Assembly: GCA_019421525.1 (NCBI GenBank) | Contig: JAHZFC010000025.1 | Coordinates: 1-19,778, forward strand | Source of the DNA: Clostridiales bacterium | Lineage (GTDB): Bacteria > Bacillota > Clostridia > Oscillospirales > Oscillospiraceae | Direction of reading: 5' to 3' | DNA: 19,778 nucleotides | Shown here: in pieces, positions 1-6,828 of the stretch | Layout: each line of letters opens with the position of its first letter | Numbering within the stretch: position 1 is the first letter of the stretch | Program-made: the position numbers and the translations under genes | The notes under the pieces: model-generated | Seen by the model: the letters and a program-made list of their open reading frames with translations, nothing else | What the model was told of the DNA's origin: nothing | Database searches by the model: none

Positions 1-1259
1 AGCAGGCCGCCGAACTCCACCGTGTCCCCCACCTGTTTGCCGGGGGCGGGGATGATGCGCACAGCGGTAGTCTTGGTGTTCACCATGCCGATGGCCGCCT
101 CGTCGGCGATGATGGCGGAGATGGTGGCGGCGCTGGTGTCCCCGGGCACGGCGATCATGTCCAGCCCCACCGAGCACACGCAGGTCATGGCCTCCAGCTT
201 GTCCAGGGTCAGGGCGCCGGACTGGGCCGCGGCGATCATGCCCTCGTCCTCGCTCACCGGGATGAAGGCGCCGGACAGGCCGCCCACCGAGGAGCTGGCC
301 ATGACGCCCCCCTTCTTCACCGCGTCGTTGAGAAGGGCCAGGGCGGCGGTGGTGCCGTGGGTACCGCACACCTCCAGGCCCATCTCCTCCAGGATGCGGG
401 CCACGCTGTCGCCGATGGCGGGGGTGGGGGCCAGGGACAGGTCCACGATGCCGAAGGGCACGCCCAGCCGGGCGCTGGCCTCCCGGGCCACCAGCTGGCC
501 CATCCGGGTGACCTGGAAGGCGGTCTTTTTGATGGTCTCGGCAACAACGTCAAAGCTCTGGCCCTTGACAGACTGGAGGGCGTGGTGGACCACGCCGGGG
601 CCGGAAACGCCCACATTGATGACCCGCTCGGCCTCCCCCACGCCGTGGAAGGCGCCCGCCATGAAGGGGTTGTCCTCCACCGCGTTGCAGAACACCACCA
701 GCTTGGCGCAGCCGAAGCCCCCCCGGTCGGCGGTGCGCTCCGCCGCAGCCTTGATGGTCTGGCCCATGAGGCGCACCGCGTCCATGTTGATGCCCGCCTT
801 GGTGGAGCCCACGTTGACGGAGGAGCACACCACGTCGGTGACCGCCAGGGCCTCGGGGATGGCGGCGATGAGCTTCTTGTCCCCCTCGGTCATCCCCTTC
901 TGCACCAGGGCGGAGAAGCCGCCGATGAAGTTGACCCCCACCGCCTTGGCCGCCTTGTCCATGGCCTGGGCGAAGGGGACGTAGTCCTGGGTGCGGGATG
1001 CCCCGGCCACCAGGGCCATGGGGGTGACGGAGATGCGCTTGTTGACGATGGGGATGCCGAGCTCTGTTTCGATGTCATGGCCGGTCTGGACCAGGCGCTG
1101 GGCAGAGGTAGTGATCTTGTCATAGATCTTCCGGCAGGCGGCCGCCGGGTCAGGGTCGCAGCAGTCCAGCAGAGAGATGCCCATGGTGATGGTGCGGATG
1201 TCCAGGTGCTGCTGATCGATCATCTGGATGGTGCTTAAAATGTCTTTCTGATTGAGCAT
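1..1259 (-). CDS. PFL-family protein (UPF0210/DUF711), 3' end outside the window
   Basis: The reading frame opens at an ATG (1259-1257) preceded by AAGGAG and stays open to the window edge, giving 419 visible residues. Family members are about 445-455 residues, so roughly the last 30 are missing. The protein begins MLNQKDILSTIQMIDQQHLD and contains glycine-rich segments typical of the family, such as FIGGFSALVQKGM, CSSVNVGSTKAGINMDAV, NVGVSGPGVV and GVMASSSVGGLSGAFIPVSE. The fold is related to pyruvate formate-lyase/ribonucleotide reductase barrels, but no reaction has been firmly assigned and no glycyl-radical motif is visible here. The gene upstream on the same strand is the ACT-domain partner with which this family is widely paired, which suggests a ligand-sensing role for that partner. 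The 247-base gap between the two is unusually long for this pair. Family assignment is confident; function is unknown. Confidence 0.9.
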   Translation of the reverse strand, partial: MLNQKDILSTIQMIDQQHLDIRTITMGISLLDCCDPDPAAACRKIYDKITTSAQRLVQTGHDIETELGIPIVNKRISVTPMALVAGASRTQDYVPFAQAMDKAAKAVGVNFIGGFSALVQKGMTEGDKKLIAAIPEALAVTDVVCSSVNVGSTKAGINMDAVRLMGQTIKAAAERTADRGGFGCAKLVVFCNAVEDNPFMAGAFHGVGEAERVINVGVSGPGVVHHALQSVKGQSFDVVAETIKKTAFQVTRMGQLVAREASARLGVPFGIVDLSLAPTPAIGDSVARILEEMGLEVCGTHGTTAALALLNDAVKKGGVMASSSVGGLSGAFIPVSEDEGMIAAAQSGALTLDKLEAMTCVCSVGLDMIAVPGDTSAATISAIIADEAAIGMVNTKTTAVRIIPAPGKQVGDTVEFGGL

Positions 1260-1358
1260 GGTGACACTCCTTGGTGTGTTGTATCGAGGCGGCAAAGGCT
1301 TGGAACGCGCTCACGAGAAGGTGAATTGGCCGAAGACCAAGAGAAACCGGCCTGGGCC

Positions 1359-1503
1359 ACGGCTCCGCGCTTCTTTCTCTCACGCTGCGCCTGTTCACGA
1401 CGCCCGGCTTCCCTCCGTCTCGGACTGGTCTGCGGGCCGTTGTGCGGCCCTCCGCTCGTCCTCGCTGCGGTCCATCCGGGCTGCTCACGACGGCTCCGCG
1501 CTT
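1359..1503. repeat. Spacer between the ACT and PFL genes bounded by a 14-bp direct repeat
   Basis: The 14-mer ACGGCTCCGCGCTT occurs at 1359-1372 and again at 1490-1503, enclosing about 117 bases. A small hairpin (GGGCCG at 1434-1439, CGGCCC at 1445-1450) lies between them. The second copy ends 3 bases before the stop codon of the ACT gene. No convincing coding region is present in 1260-1506. The layout would fit an inserted small repeat element in a gene pair that is normally tightly spaced, but no terminal inverted repeats or target duplication can be proven from this sequence alone. Confidence 0.5.
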
Positions 1504-1506
1504 AAA

Positions 1507-1776
1507 TTAAATACGGTGCATCGCGTTAAAGATCTCCTCCTGCTGGACCCGGATGTCCAGCCCCTTGTCCTGGCCCAGGGCGGCCATGTCCTCCTGGAGC
1601 CGGGCAAAGGGCACGGTGGCGGCGGACGTAGCCACCGGCATGGTCATGGTGAAGAACTCCTGAAGGATGGTCTGGCTGATGTCCAGCACGTTGACGTTCT
1701 TCTCACTGAGCAGGGTGCACACGGCGGCGATGATGCCCACCTGGTCCTTGCCGATGACGGTGACGATGGCTCTCAT
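1507..1776 (-). CDS. ACT-domain protein, UPF0237 family
   Basis: This 89-residue protein is a single ACT domain of the UPF0237 type and has the usual full length of about 90 residues. It opens MRAIVTVIGKDQVGIIAAVC, the classic first beta strand and ligand-loop helix (GKDxxGI) of ACT domains, followed by NVNVLDISQTILQEFFTMTM, the second strand and helix. The ATG has a strong GAGGAGG site 9 bases upstream. ACT domains bind small ligands, often amino acids, and act by dimerising. Members of this family are related to the regulatory ACT domains of GcvR. The next gene on the strand is the UPF0210 protein, its usual genomic partner, so the two probably act together. The ligand is unknown. Confidence 0.92.
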   Translation of the reverse strand: MRAIVTVIGKDQVGIIAAVCTLLSEKNVNVLDISQTILQEFFTMTMPVATSAATVPFARLQEDMAALGQDKGLDIRVQQEEIFNAMHRI

Positions 1777-1799
1777 GATAATTTCCTCCTCAAATCAAG

Positions 1800-1845
1800 C
1801 CAAGGGCGGAGCCCTTGGAATCAGGCCCAAGGGCCTCACCCTTGG
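1800..1845. repeat. Two short palindromes upstream of the ACT gene
   Basis: A perfect 8-bp stem with a 3-base loop lies at 1800-1818 (CCAAGGGC, GGA, GCCCTTGG), and a 7-bp stem with a 5-base loop at 1827-1845 (CCAAGGG, CCCTTGG). They share the CAAGG...CCTTG design of the palindromes at 2402-2472 at the other end of the same intergenic stretch. Neither is followed by a clear T tract, so they do not look like ordinary terminators. Confidence 0.7.
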
Positions 1846-1857
1846 AAACGTATCTCC

Positions 1858-1898
1858 AAAAACCATTTCTTTTGTATGCGCCAGAAGAAACGGTTTTT
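1858..1898. repeat. Imperfect inverted repeat, 14-base arms
   Basis: The arms at 1858-1871 and 1885-1898 pair at 13 of 14 positions around a 13-base loop. The inner TTTCTT...AAGAAA resembles the TTTCTTTTG...CAAAAGAAA stem at 2356-2380. It is part of the 697-base non-coding stretch 1777-2473. The only open frames there (for example 1790-1972 and 1962-2429, minus strand) read through these palindromes and lack family resemblance or a ribosome binding site. Confidence 0.55.
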
Positions 1899-2188
1899 GA
1901 AATCCAAAGAAAAGCGCTGGCTGGCCCTTCGATGCGTCCTTCTATGGACCGGCGCATGAAATCAGGACACACGAAGCGCCGCTTTCCGCTGCCGCTGGTT
2001 CCGACGAAGGCGGTACTCCCAGCGGCCCACGAGAGTGCGCCTAGTGCCGGCGCTTGCTTGTAGCAGGCGCATCCTGATGGCCCGGCGGAGTTCTACAACT
2101 GCCAGCAGAGCGGCAGCGGGAATTAGTGGCTTCGAGTGTCGGCTTACCTCGACGCCGGAAAGAGAACGCTGCACCACCCTATCCTGGG

Positions 2189-2380
2189 CCCCCGTAAAAA
2201 CGGGGGTCCTTAGGGGGCTGATCATAAGGGCGCGGCCTTCGCCCGCCTGATCCGCGCCCCTAAGCGCATCTTTGCCTACTTTCTGTGCGTACAGAAAGTA
2301 GGTCGCCGCAAGGCGAAACCTTGCCCCGGAAAGCCGGGGACGGCTTTTCCTAGCGTTTCTTTTGGCGCTGTCAAAAGAAA
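2189..2380. repeat. Cluster of perfect hairpins in the intergenic stretch
   Basis: Five perfect stems can be read here: CCCCCGT/ACGGGGG with an AAAA loop (2189-2206), CCTACTTTCTGT/ACAGAAAGTAGG with a GCGT loop (2275-2302, 12 bp), TCGCC/GGCGA with a GCAA tetraloop (2303-2316), CCCCGG/CCGGGG (2324-2339) and TTTCTTTTG/CAAAAGAAA (2356-2380). The dense packing suggests either a structured transcript or a composite of small palindromic repeat elements. The direction of transcription cannot be told. Confidence 0.6.
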
Positions 2381-2401
2381 TGGGGTCGGGAAAATCGCAG
2401 C

Positions 2402-2472
2402 CCAAAGGCGCAGCCTTTGGATAAAGCACTCAAGGACGCAGTCCTTGAACCAGGTCAAGGGCTCCGCCCTTG
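2402..2472. repeat. Three consecutive CAAGG/CCTTG palindromes after the yfbR-like gene
   Basis: Three perfect palindromes of the same design follow each other: CCAAAGGC-GCA-GCCTTTGG (2402-2420), TCAAGGAC-GCA-GTCCTTGA (2430-2448) and CAAGGGC-TCC-GCCCTTG (2456-2472). Each has a 7- or 8-bp stem and a 3-base loop, and the arms vary in a compensated way. The last ends one base before the stop codon of the yfbR-like gene, so they would form at the 3' end of the MATE-yfbR transcript and might stabilise or end it. Confidence 0.75.
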
Positions 2473-2473
2473 C

Positions 2474-3049
2474 TCACCCCAAATCGTCCAGCGTCAGCTG
2501 GAACGCCCCGCCCAGCTGCTCCATGAACCAGTCCACTTCCTCCATGCCCATGGCCCGCAGGGCGGTCAGCGTCTCGCCGGCGGCCCGCCTGAACTCGGCG
2601 TTGCCCGCCTTGAGCTCCTCCTGGCATTTGAGCCAGGCGGCCAGCTTGTCCGCCGCCTTCACATACCGGCGCACCTCCGGGTCAGCCTCCCGCACCAGGG
2701 GCTCGTAAGCGGGCACCAGCGCCGGGGGCAGCATGGACAGCAGCTTGTCCTGGGCCACCGCCTCCACCTGGCCGTAGGCGCTCTTCAGCTCAGGGTTGAA
2801 GTATTTGATGGGGGTGGGCATATCCCCGGTGATGATCTCCGGCGCATCGTGGAACAGCGCTGCGGTGGCCGTCTTGTCCGGGTCCAGCTCCTTGTGGAAC
2901 ACCTCCCGGCCGATGACCGCCAGGGCGTGGGCGAGCACCGCCACCTCGTAGGAGTGCTCCTCCACGTTCTCCGTGCGGGTGTTGCGCATCAGGGCCCACC
3001 GGGCGATGTAGCGCATGCGGAAGATATAGGCGAAAAAGCTGTGGCTCAC
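2474..3049 (-). CDS. yfbR: HD-domain 5'-deoxynucleotidase, YfbR-like
   Basis: A 191-residue HD-domain phosphohydrolase that closely follows E. coli YfbR (about 199 residues), which removes phosphate from deoxynucleoside 5'-monophosphates in the cytoplasm. Visible active-site residues are R17-W18, H32 (in NVEEHS), H67-D68 (FHDAPE), E71, D76 (TGDMPTPIKYF) and D134 (KAADK), matching the metal ligands and substrate-pocket residues known for YfbR. The chosen start is GTG at 3049, which overlaps the stop of the upstream MATE gene as GTGA. A longer frame to 3127 would lie inside the MATE gene and adds no conserved sequence. Overlap implies translational coupling with the pump gene. A row of palindromes follows the stop codon. 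Confidence is high for family, good for the specific activity. Confidence 0.9.
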   Translation of the reverse strand: MSHSFFAYIFRMRYIARWALMRNTRTENVEEHSYEVAVLAHALAVIGREVFHKELDPDKTATAALFHDAPEIITGDMPTPIKYFNPELKSAYGQVEAVAQDKLLSMLPPALVPAYEPLVREADPEVRRYVKAADKLAAWLKCQEELKAGNAEFRRAAGETLTALRAMGMEEVDWFMEQLGGAFQLTLDDLG

Positions 3050-4446
3050 GAAAGGCCCTCCTCTTCCAGGGTCTCCTCCTGGGGCAGCTCCGGCCCGGCG
3101 GTGGTGGTCACCGCCTTGTCCTTCCACTTGCCCCGCTTATACCGGACCAGGGAGAGCACCAGGGCATAGGTCCAGCTGATGGGCAGGCTCATCCAGGCGG
3201 CCCGGCCCCCCAGCGGCGTGAGATAGGCCAGCAGATAGGCCGCCGCGCACCGGATGGCCAGGTTGGTCACCGTGTTCACCGCGGTGAACACCACGTCGCC
3301 GGAGCCCTGGAGCACCCCGTTGGTGATGATGTAGATGCAGAAGAGCAGCAGGCAGGGGGCGATGAAGCGCAGATACTCCGCCGCCAGGGCCTGGGTCTCC
3401 CCCTCCACGCCGAACAGCCCCACCAGGGGGCTGGCGGCGGCAAAGGCCAGCACCCCCACCACGGCGCACACCGCCAGACCCATGACCAGGGTGGCCCGGA
3501 AGCCCCGGCGCACCCGGTCCAGCCGGCCTCCGCCCACGTTCTGTCCGGTGAAGGTGGCGATGCCCACGTTGAAGGAGAAGATGGGGATCATGACGAAGTT
3601 CTCCATCCGCATCCCGGCGGTGAAGGCGGCGGTGATACCAAAGTCGTTGACGATGCGCTGGATGGCGATGTGCCCGGAGGACACGATGCACTGCTGCAGG
3701 GTGGTGGGGATGGACAGCCGCAGGGCCAGCGCCGCCTGCTTCCGGTGGAACCGGAACTCTCCTTTGCCGAAGCGGAGGATGGGATACTTGCGGAACATAT
3801 ACACCACGCTCACCACGGCGGACAGGGCCTGGGCGATCACCGTGGCGATGGCCACCCCGGGCACGTCCCAGTGGAAGCAGACGACGAACACCAGGTCCAG
3901 CACGATATTGGTCACCGACGACACCAGCAGGAAATACAGCGTGGCCGCCGAATCCCCCAGGGAGCGGAGGATGAAGGCCACGATGTTGTAGGCGAACTGG
4001 AACACCAGGCCGAAGCAGTAGATGGCGAAATAGGCGGTGGCGTCGGGCAGGATATGCTCGGGCACGCTGAGGATGTGCTCCAGGATCCACCGGGCCACCA
4101 CGCCCCCCACCACGGACAGCACCAGGCCCACGGCGATCACCAGGATCAGGGAGGTGGCCACCGCCTTGCGCATCTCGTCATACCGCTTGGCCCCGTGGAG
4201 CTGGGCGACGAGGATGGAGCAGCCGGTGCTCATCCCCATGGCGATGGCGATGAACAGCATGGTCACCGGGGCGCAGGTGCCCACGGCGGACAGGGCGTCC
4301 TCCCCGGCGGCGGCAAAGTTGCCCACCACGATGCCGTCCACGGCGTTGTACAGCTGCTGCAAAAAATTCCCCGCCATCAGCGGCAGGGTGAAGAGCAGGA
4401 GGAGCTTCCACTCGCTGCCCTCGGTCATCAACTTTGTGCGTGCCAC
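3046..4446 (-). CDS. MATE family efflux transporter
   Basis: A 466-residue polytopic membrane protein with the two-fold repeated six-helix layout of the MATE family (usual length 440-470). Recognisable segments include LPLMAGNFLQQLYNAVDGIVVG near residues 21-42, an AMGMSTGCSILVAQLHGA loop, and the second-half repeat beginning near LSIPTTLQQCIVS. MATE pumps export cationic drugs or metabolites using Na+ or H+ gradients; the substrate cannot be told here. The start chosen is GTG at 4446, with an AAGGGA site about 10 bases upstream. ATG at residue 7 (MTEGSEWK) is a plausible alternative because many homologues begin near there. A good promoter lies at 4498-4526, and the yfbR-like gene follows with a 4-base overlap. 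Confidence 0.93.
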   Translation of the reverse strand: MARTKLMTEGSEWKLLLLFTLPLMAGNFLQQLYNAVDGIVVGNFAAAGEDALSAVGTCAPVTMLFIAIAMGMSTGCSILVAQLHGAKRYDEMRKAVATSLILVIAVGLVLSVVGGVVARWILEHILSVPEHILPDATAYFAIYCFGLVFQFAYNIVAFILRSLGDSAATLYFLLVSSVTNIVLDLVFVVCFHWDVPGVAIATVIAQALSAVVSVVYMFRKYPILRFGKGEFRFHRKQAALALRLSIPTTLQQCIVSSGHIAIQRIVNDFGITAAFTAGMRMENFVMIPIFSFNVGIATFTGQNVGGGRLDRVRRGFRATLVMGLAVCAVVGVLAFAAASPLVGLFGVEGETQALAAEYLRFIAPCLLLFCIYIITNGVLQGSGDVVFTAVNTVTNLAIRCAAAYLLAYLTPLGGRAAWMSLPISWTYALVLSLVRYKRGKWKDKAVTTTAGPELPQEETLEEEGLS

Positions 4447-4497
4447 ACGGCCACAGTCCCTTCTCTTTCGTTCTCTCTATCCCACACAGTATGATAC

Positions 4498-4526
4498 AGT
4501 ATACCATCTCCCGCCGGGAAAGTAAA
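4498..4526 (-). promoter_or_regulatory. Probable sigma-A promoter of the MATE-yfbR unit
   Basis: On the minus strand, TTTACT (4521-4526) and TATACT (4498-4503) are separated by exactly 17 bases, 52 bases upstream of the GTG start. The -10 region sits in the near-symmetrical GTATACTGTATCATAC, whose GTAT/ATAC ends might serve as a repressor site. Confidence 0.6.
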
Positions 4527-4547
4527 TGACGATCCGAACAAATGGAG

Positions 4548-4589
4548 AAAAAATCGCCAGAGGGCGCCGGGGCGCCCTCTGGCACAGAC
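4548..4589 (-). terminator. Intrinsic terminator of the HPr-like gene, possibly bidirectional
   Basis: Perfect 13-base arms, GCCAGAGGGCGCC (4556-4568) and its complement (4571-4583). Reading leftward the stem is followed by a run of six T (complement of 4548-4553). Reading rightward a T-rich run starts at 4590. It lies 25 bases past the stop of the minus-strand HPr-like gene. Confidence 0.85.
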
Positions 4590-4608
4590 TTTTTTCCTTT
4601 TTTGTCCG

Positions 4609-4842
4609 TCATTGGCAGACAAATCGGGCCACCCGCTCCCGGAAGGCCCCCTCCTCCGGCCCCTGGCCGTGGACTGCCACGGTGACCGGGGCGGACAGGT
4701 CCACGGAGAACAGCCCCATGATGGACTTGCCGTTGACCACATACCGGCCGGAGAGCACGTCCACTTCCGACGGGCAGGCGGAGGCCGCGTCCACAAAATC
4801 CTTCACATCGGCCACGGACGAGAGCAGCACTTGAAATTCCAT
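4609..4842 (-). CDS. HPr-like protein lacking the active-site histidine
   Basis: A 77-residue protein of the HPr fold. The segment GRYVVNGKSIMGLFSVDLS (residues 32-50) carries the KSIMG motif in which HPr kinase phosphorylates the serine of true HPr (S46), here S40. The N-terminal IHARP motif that holds His15 in HPr is replaced by VADVKDF, and the protein has no histidine before residue 59, so it cannot pass phosphate in the sugar PTS. This resembles Crh of Bacillus, which keeps the regulatory serine but lacks the histidine, and similar small proteins are common in clostridia. A regulatory role in carbon control is therefore an inference. It has its own AGGAGG site, a divergent promoter at 4901-4929 and a strong terminator, so it is monocistronic. 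Confidence 0.85.
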   Translation of the reverse strand: MEFQVLLSSVADVKDFVDAASACPSEVDVLSGRYVVNGKSIMGLFSVDLSAPVTVAVHGQGPEEGAFRERVARFVCQ

Positions 4843-4855
4843 GTTCCTTCCCTCC

Positions 4856-4884
4856 TGTACAAATCACCGGTCAGCTGGTATAAT
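4856..4884 (+). promoter_or_regulatory. Probable promoter of mtaB
   Basis: TGTACA (4856-4861), 17 bases, then a perfect TATAAT (4879-4884), with mtaB starting at 4941. The -35 box lies 14 bases from the start codon of the divergent HPr-like gene, over its ribosome binding site. Confidence 0.6.
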
Positions 4885-4900
4885 CACATCACGCATCCTT

Positions 4901-4929
4901 ATAGTAGACCGAAACTTCTCATTTGACAA
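4901..4929 (-). promoter_or_regulatory. Probable promoter of the HPr-like gene
   Basis: On the minus strand, TTGTCA (4924-4929) and TACTAT (4901-4906) are 17 bases apart. The two divergent promoters are interleaved: this -35 box overlaps the AAGGGG ribosome binding site region of mtaB, so transcription of the two genes may interfere. Confidence 0.55.
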
Positions 4930-4940
4930 GGGGAAATTCC

Positions 4941-6251
4941 ATGAATGTCGCCATCTACACCCTGGGCTGCAAGGTCAACCAGTACGAGACCGCCGCCATG
5001 GAGCGGGAGCTGACCGCCCGGGGCCACCATCTGGTGCCCTTCGACGGGCCCGCCGACGCCTACATCATCAACACCTGCACCGTCACCGCGGTCAGCGACA
5101 AAAAATCCCGCAACACCATCCGCCGGGCCCAGCGGCGCTGCCCCCAGGCGGCGGTGGCGGTGTGCGGCTGCTACGGGCAGACCGACCCGGAGGCGGTGGC
5201 CGCCCTGGGTGTGGACCTGGTGGCGGGCACCGGGGGGCGCATGGCCTTCCTGGACCAGCTGGAGCAGATCTGCCGGGACAAGCACAGCGGGCAGGCCGCC
5301 CGCACCGCCGTGTCGGTGGACGAAGCCCTGAAGCGCCGGACCTTCGAGATGCTCCCCGCCGGCAATGTGGAGGGCCGCACCCGGGCCTACCTCAAGGTGG
5401 AGGACGGGTGCGTCAACTTCTGCACCTACTGCATCATCCCCTATGCCCGGGGGCCCATCCGCTCCCTGCCCCTGGCGGAGGCCCTGCGCCAGGCCCGCGC
5501 CCTGGCGGAGGAGGGCTACCGGGAGATCGTGCTCACCGGCATCGAGATCTCCTCCTGGGGGCGGGATCTACGGGACGGCTCCTCCCTCATCGACCTGGTG
5601 GAAGGGATCTGCCGTGCGGTGCCCGGCCTGCGGATCCGGCTGGGCTCTCTGGAGCCCCGGACCATCACCGAGGACTTCTGCCGCCGGGCCGCCGTCCTGC
5701 CCGACCTGTGCCCCCATTTCCATTTGTCTCTCCAGTCGGGGTGCGACGCCACATTGGAGCGGATGAACCGGAAATACGATACCGAGCGGTATTATTTATC
5801 CGTCCAATTACTCCGGGAATACTTCCGGGACCCCGCGATCACCACCGACCTCATCGTGGGTTTCCCCCAGGAGACGGAGGAGGAGTTCGCGCAGACCCTG
5901 GCCTTCCTCCGCAAATGCGCCTTCTCCTCCATGCACATCTTCCCCTACTCCCGCCGCCCGGGCACCCCGGCGGCCTCCATGTCCGGGCAGATCCCCAGGC
6001 ATGTCCAGGAGGAGCGGGCCCGGCGGGCCGCCGCTGTCGCCGGGGAGATGGAGCAGGACTATCTCCGGGGCCTGGTGGGCGCTGCCCTGCCGGTGCTCTT
6101 CGAGGAGGAAAAGGATGGGCTGTGGCAGGGCCACGCCCCCAACTATGTCCCCGTCCGGGCGCAGGGGGATGCTCTTCACAACCAGCTGAGCTCCGTGAGG
6201 ATCGAAGGGATCGACGGATCCGCCCTGGTGGGGCGCATCGTATCAATGTAA
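4941..6251 (+). CDS. mtaB: tRNA N6-threonylcarbamoyladenosine 37 methylthiotransferase MtaB
   Basis: A 436-residue radical-SAM methylthiotransferase that adds a methylthio group to t6A37 of ANN-decoding tRNAs. The N-terminal UPF0004 domain has the three Fe-S cysteines C10 (TLGCKVNQYE, the MtaB/YqeV signature), C46 (INTCTVTAVSD) and C77 (CGCYGQ). The radical-SAM cluster CxxxCxxC is C157, C161 and C164 (DGCVNFCTYCIIPYARG). A C-terminal TRAM domain covers roughly residues 375-436. The start at 4941 follows AAGGGG by 7 bases; a longer frame from 4923 would add six residues with no support. The reading VGFPQETEEEF is the usual substrate-pocket motif. It is transcribed alone, from a TATAAT promoter to a strong terminator. 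Confidence 0.96.
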   Translation: MNVAIYTLGCKVNQYETAAMERELTARGHHLVPFDGPADAYIINTCTVTAVSDKKSRNTIRRAQRRCPQAAVAVCGCYGQTDPEAVAALGVDLVAGTGGRMAFLDQLEQICRDKHSGQAARTAVSVDEALKRRTFEMLPAGNVEGRTRAYLKVEDGCVNFCTYCIIPYARGPIRSLPLAEALRQARALAEEGYREIVLTGIEISSWGRDLRDGSSLIDLVEGICRAVPGLRIRLGSLEPRTITEDFCRRAAVLPDLCPHFHLSLQSGCDATLERMNRKYDTERYYLSVQLLREYFRDPAITTDLIVGFPQETEEEFAQTLAFLRKCAFSSMHIFPYSRRPGTPAASMSGQIPRHVQEERARRAAAVAGEMEQDYLRGLVGAALPVLFEEEKDGLWQGHAPNYVPVRAQGDALHNQLSSVRIEGIDGSALVGRIVSM

Positions 6252-6255
6252 ATGC

Positions 6256-6299
6256 AAAAAGGGACCGTCCGGCGGTTGGAAACGCCGGACGGTCTTTTT
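6256..6299. terminator. Bidirectional terminator between mtaB and the VanZ gene
   Basis: Perfect 12-bp stem GACCGTCCGGCG (6263-6274) with CGCCGGACGGTC (6283-6294) and an 8-base loop. It is followed by TTTTT on the plus strand (6295-6299) and preceded by AAAAA (6256-6260), giving T5 on the minus strand. It serves convergent genes on both sides; the last T is the first base of the VanZ-family stop codon. Confidence 0.92.
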
Positions 6300-6817
6300 C
6301 ACTTTTGGCCCAGCACCCGCTCCGTCAGCGGGCGCAGCAGCCAGAACAGCAGGTACCCCAGGATCGCGCCCAGGGTGTTGGTGATGAGGTCTGTCACGTC
6401 GAAGCTCCGGGCAGAGGGACCGCCCGACCAGGTGTAGAGCAGCTGCATGGTCTCAATGGACAGGCTGAACACAAAGCCCCACGCCGCCGTGGAAAACACC
6501 CTCCTGGGCTTGAGCATGGGAAGCAAAAACCCGAAGGGGGCCATCATGGCCACATTCAGCACCACCTCCCGAAGGGCCCCGCCGTAGTGCAGCCGGAGGT
6601 CCCGGAAGGGGATCCAGTTGACAGACTGGAGAAACAGGTCATTCCCGCCGGGGATGGGCAGCTGGAAGGGCATGAGGGTCACCGCCAGCACGCAGCAGAT
6701 GTAAGCGTACATCAGCCAGCACAGCATGCGGCGGCCCCGGCGGGCTTTTCTCCACCGGGACCTGTCCAACGCAACGCCTATCACAGCCAGGATCAGGATA
6801 TCCAGGAGATACGCCAT
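6299..6817 (-). CDS. VanZ family membrane protein
   Basis: A 172-residue protein with about five hydrophobic segments and the VanZ-like signature NVAMMAPFGFLLP (near residues 88-100), FSLSIETMQL and RSFDVTDLITNTLGAILGY. VanZ of the glycopeptide resistance cluster gives low-level teicoplanin resistance, but most family members stand outside such clusters, as here, and have no proven role. It starts at ATG 6817 with a GAGGGGGG site that overlaps the end of the preceding gene, 11 bases away, so the two are co-transcribed. No vanHAX-type genes are in the window, so resistance should not be inferred. Confidence 0.88.
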   Translation of the reverse strand: MAYLLDILILAVIGVALDRSRWRKARRGRRMLCWLMYAYICCVLAVTLMPFQLPIPGGNDLFLQSVNWIPFRDLRLHYGGALREVVLNVAMMAPFGFLLPMLKPRRVFSTAAWGFVFSLSIETMQLLYTWSGGPSARSFDVTDLITNTLGAILGYLLFWLLRPLTERVLGQK

Positions 6818-6828
6818 GCCCGCCCCCC

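Noticed and set aside
1962..2429. A 155-codon minus-strand frame in the intergenic stretch
   Set aside because: It runs through several perfect hairpins, lacks a ribosome binding site and resembles no family I know; the region is better described as repeats.
1800..2472. Regular palindromes that might be a CRISPR array
   Set aside because: The units are unevenly spaced, differ in sequence, have 3-base loops and no uniform spacers, and no cas genes are present.
6299..6817. Glycopeptide resistance from the VanZ gene
   Set aside because: No vanHAX, vanRS or related genes are present, and VanZ-family proteins are common outside resistance clusters.
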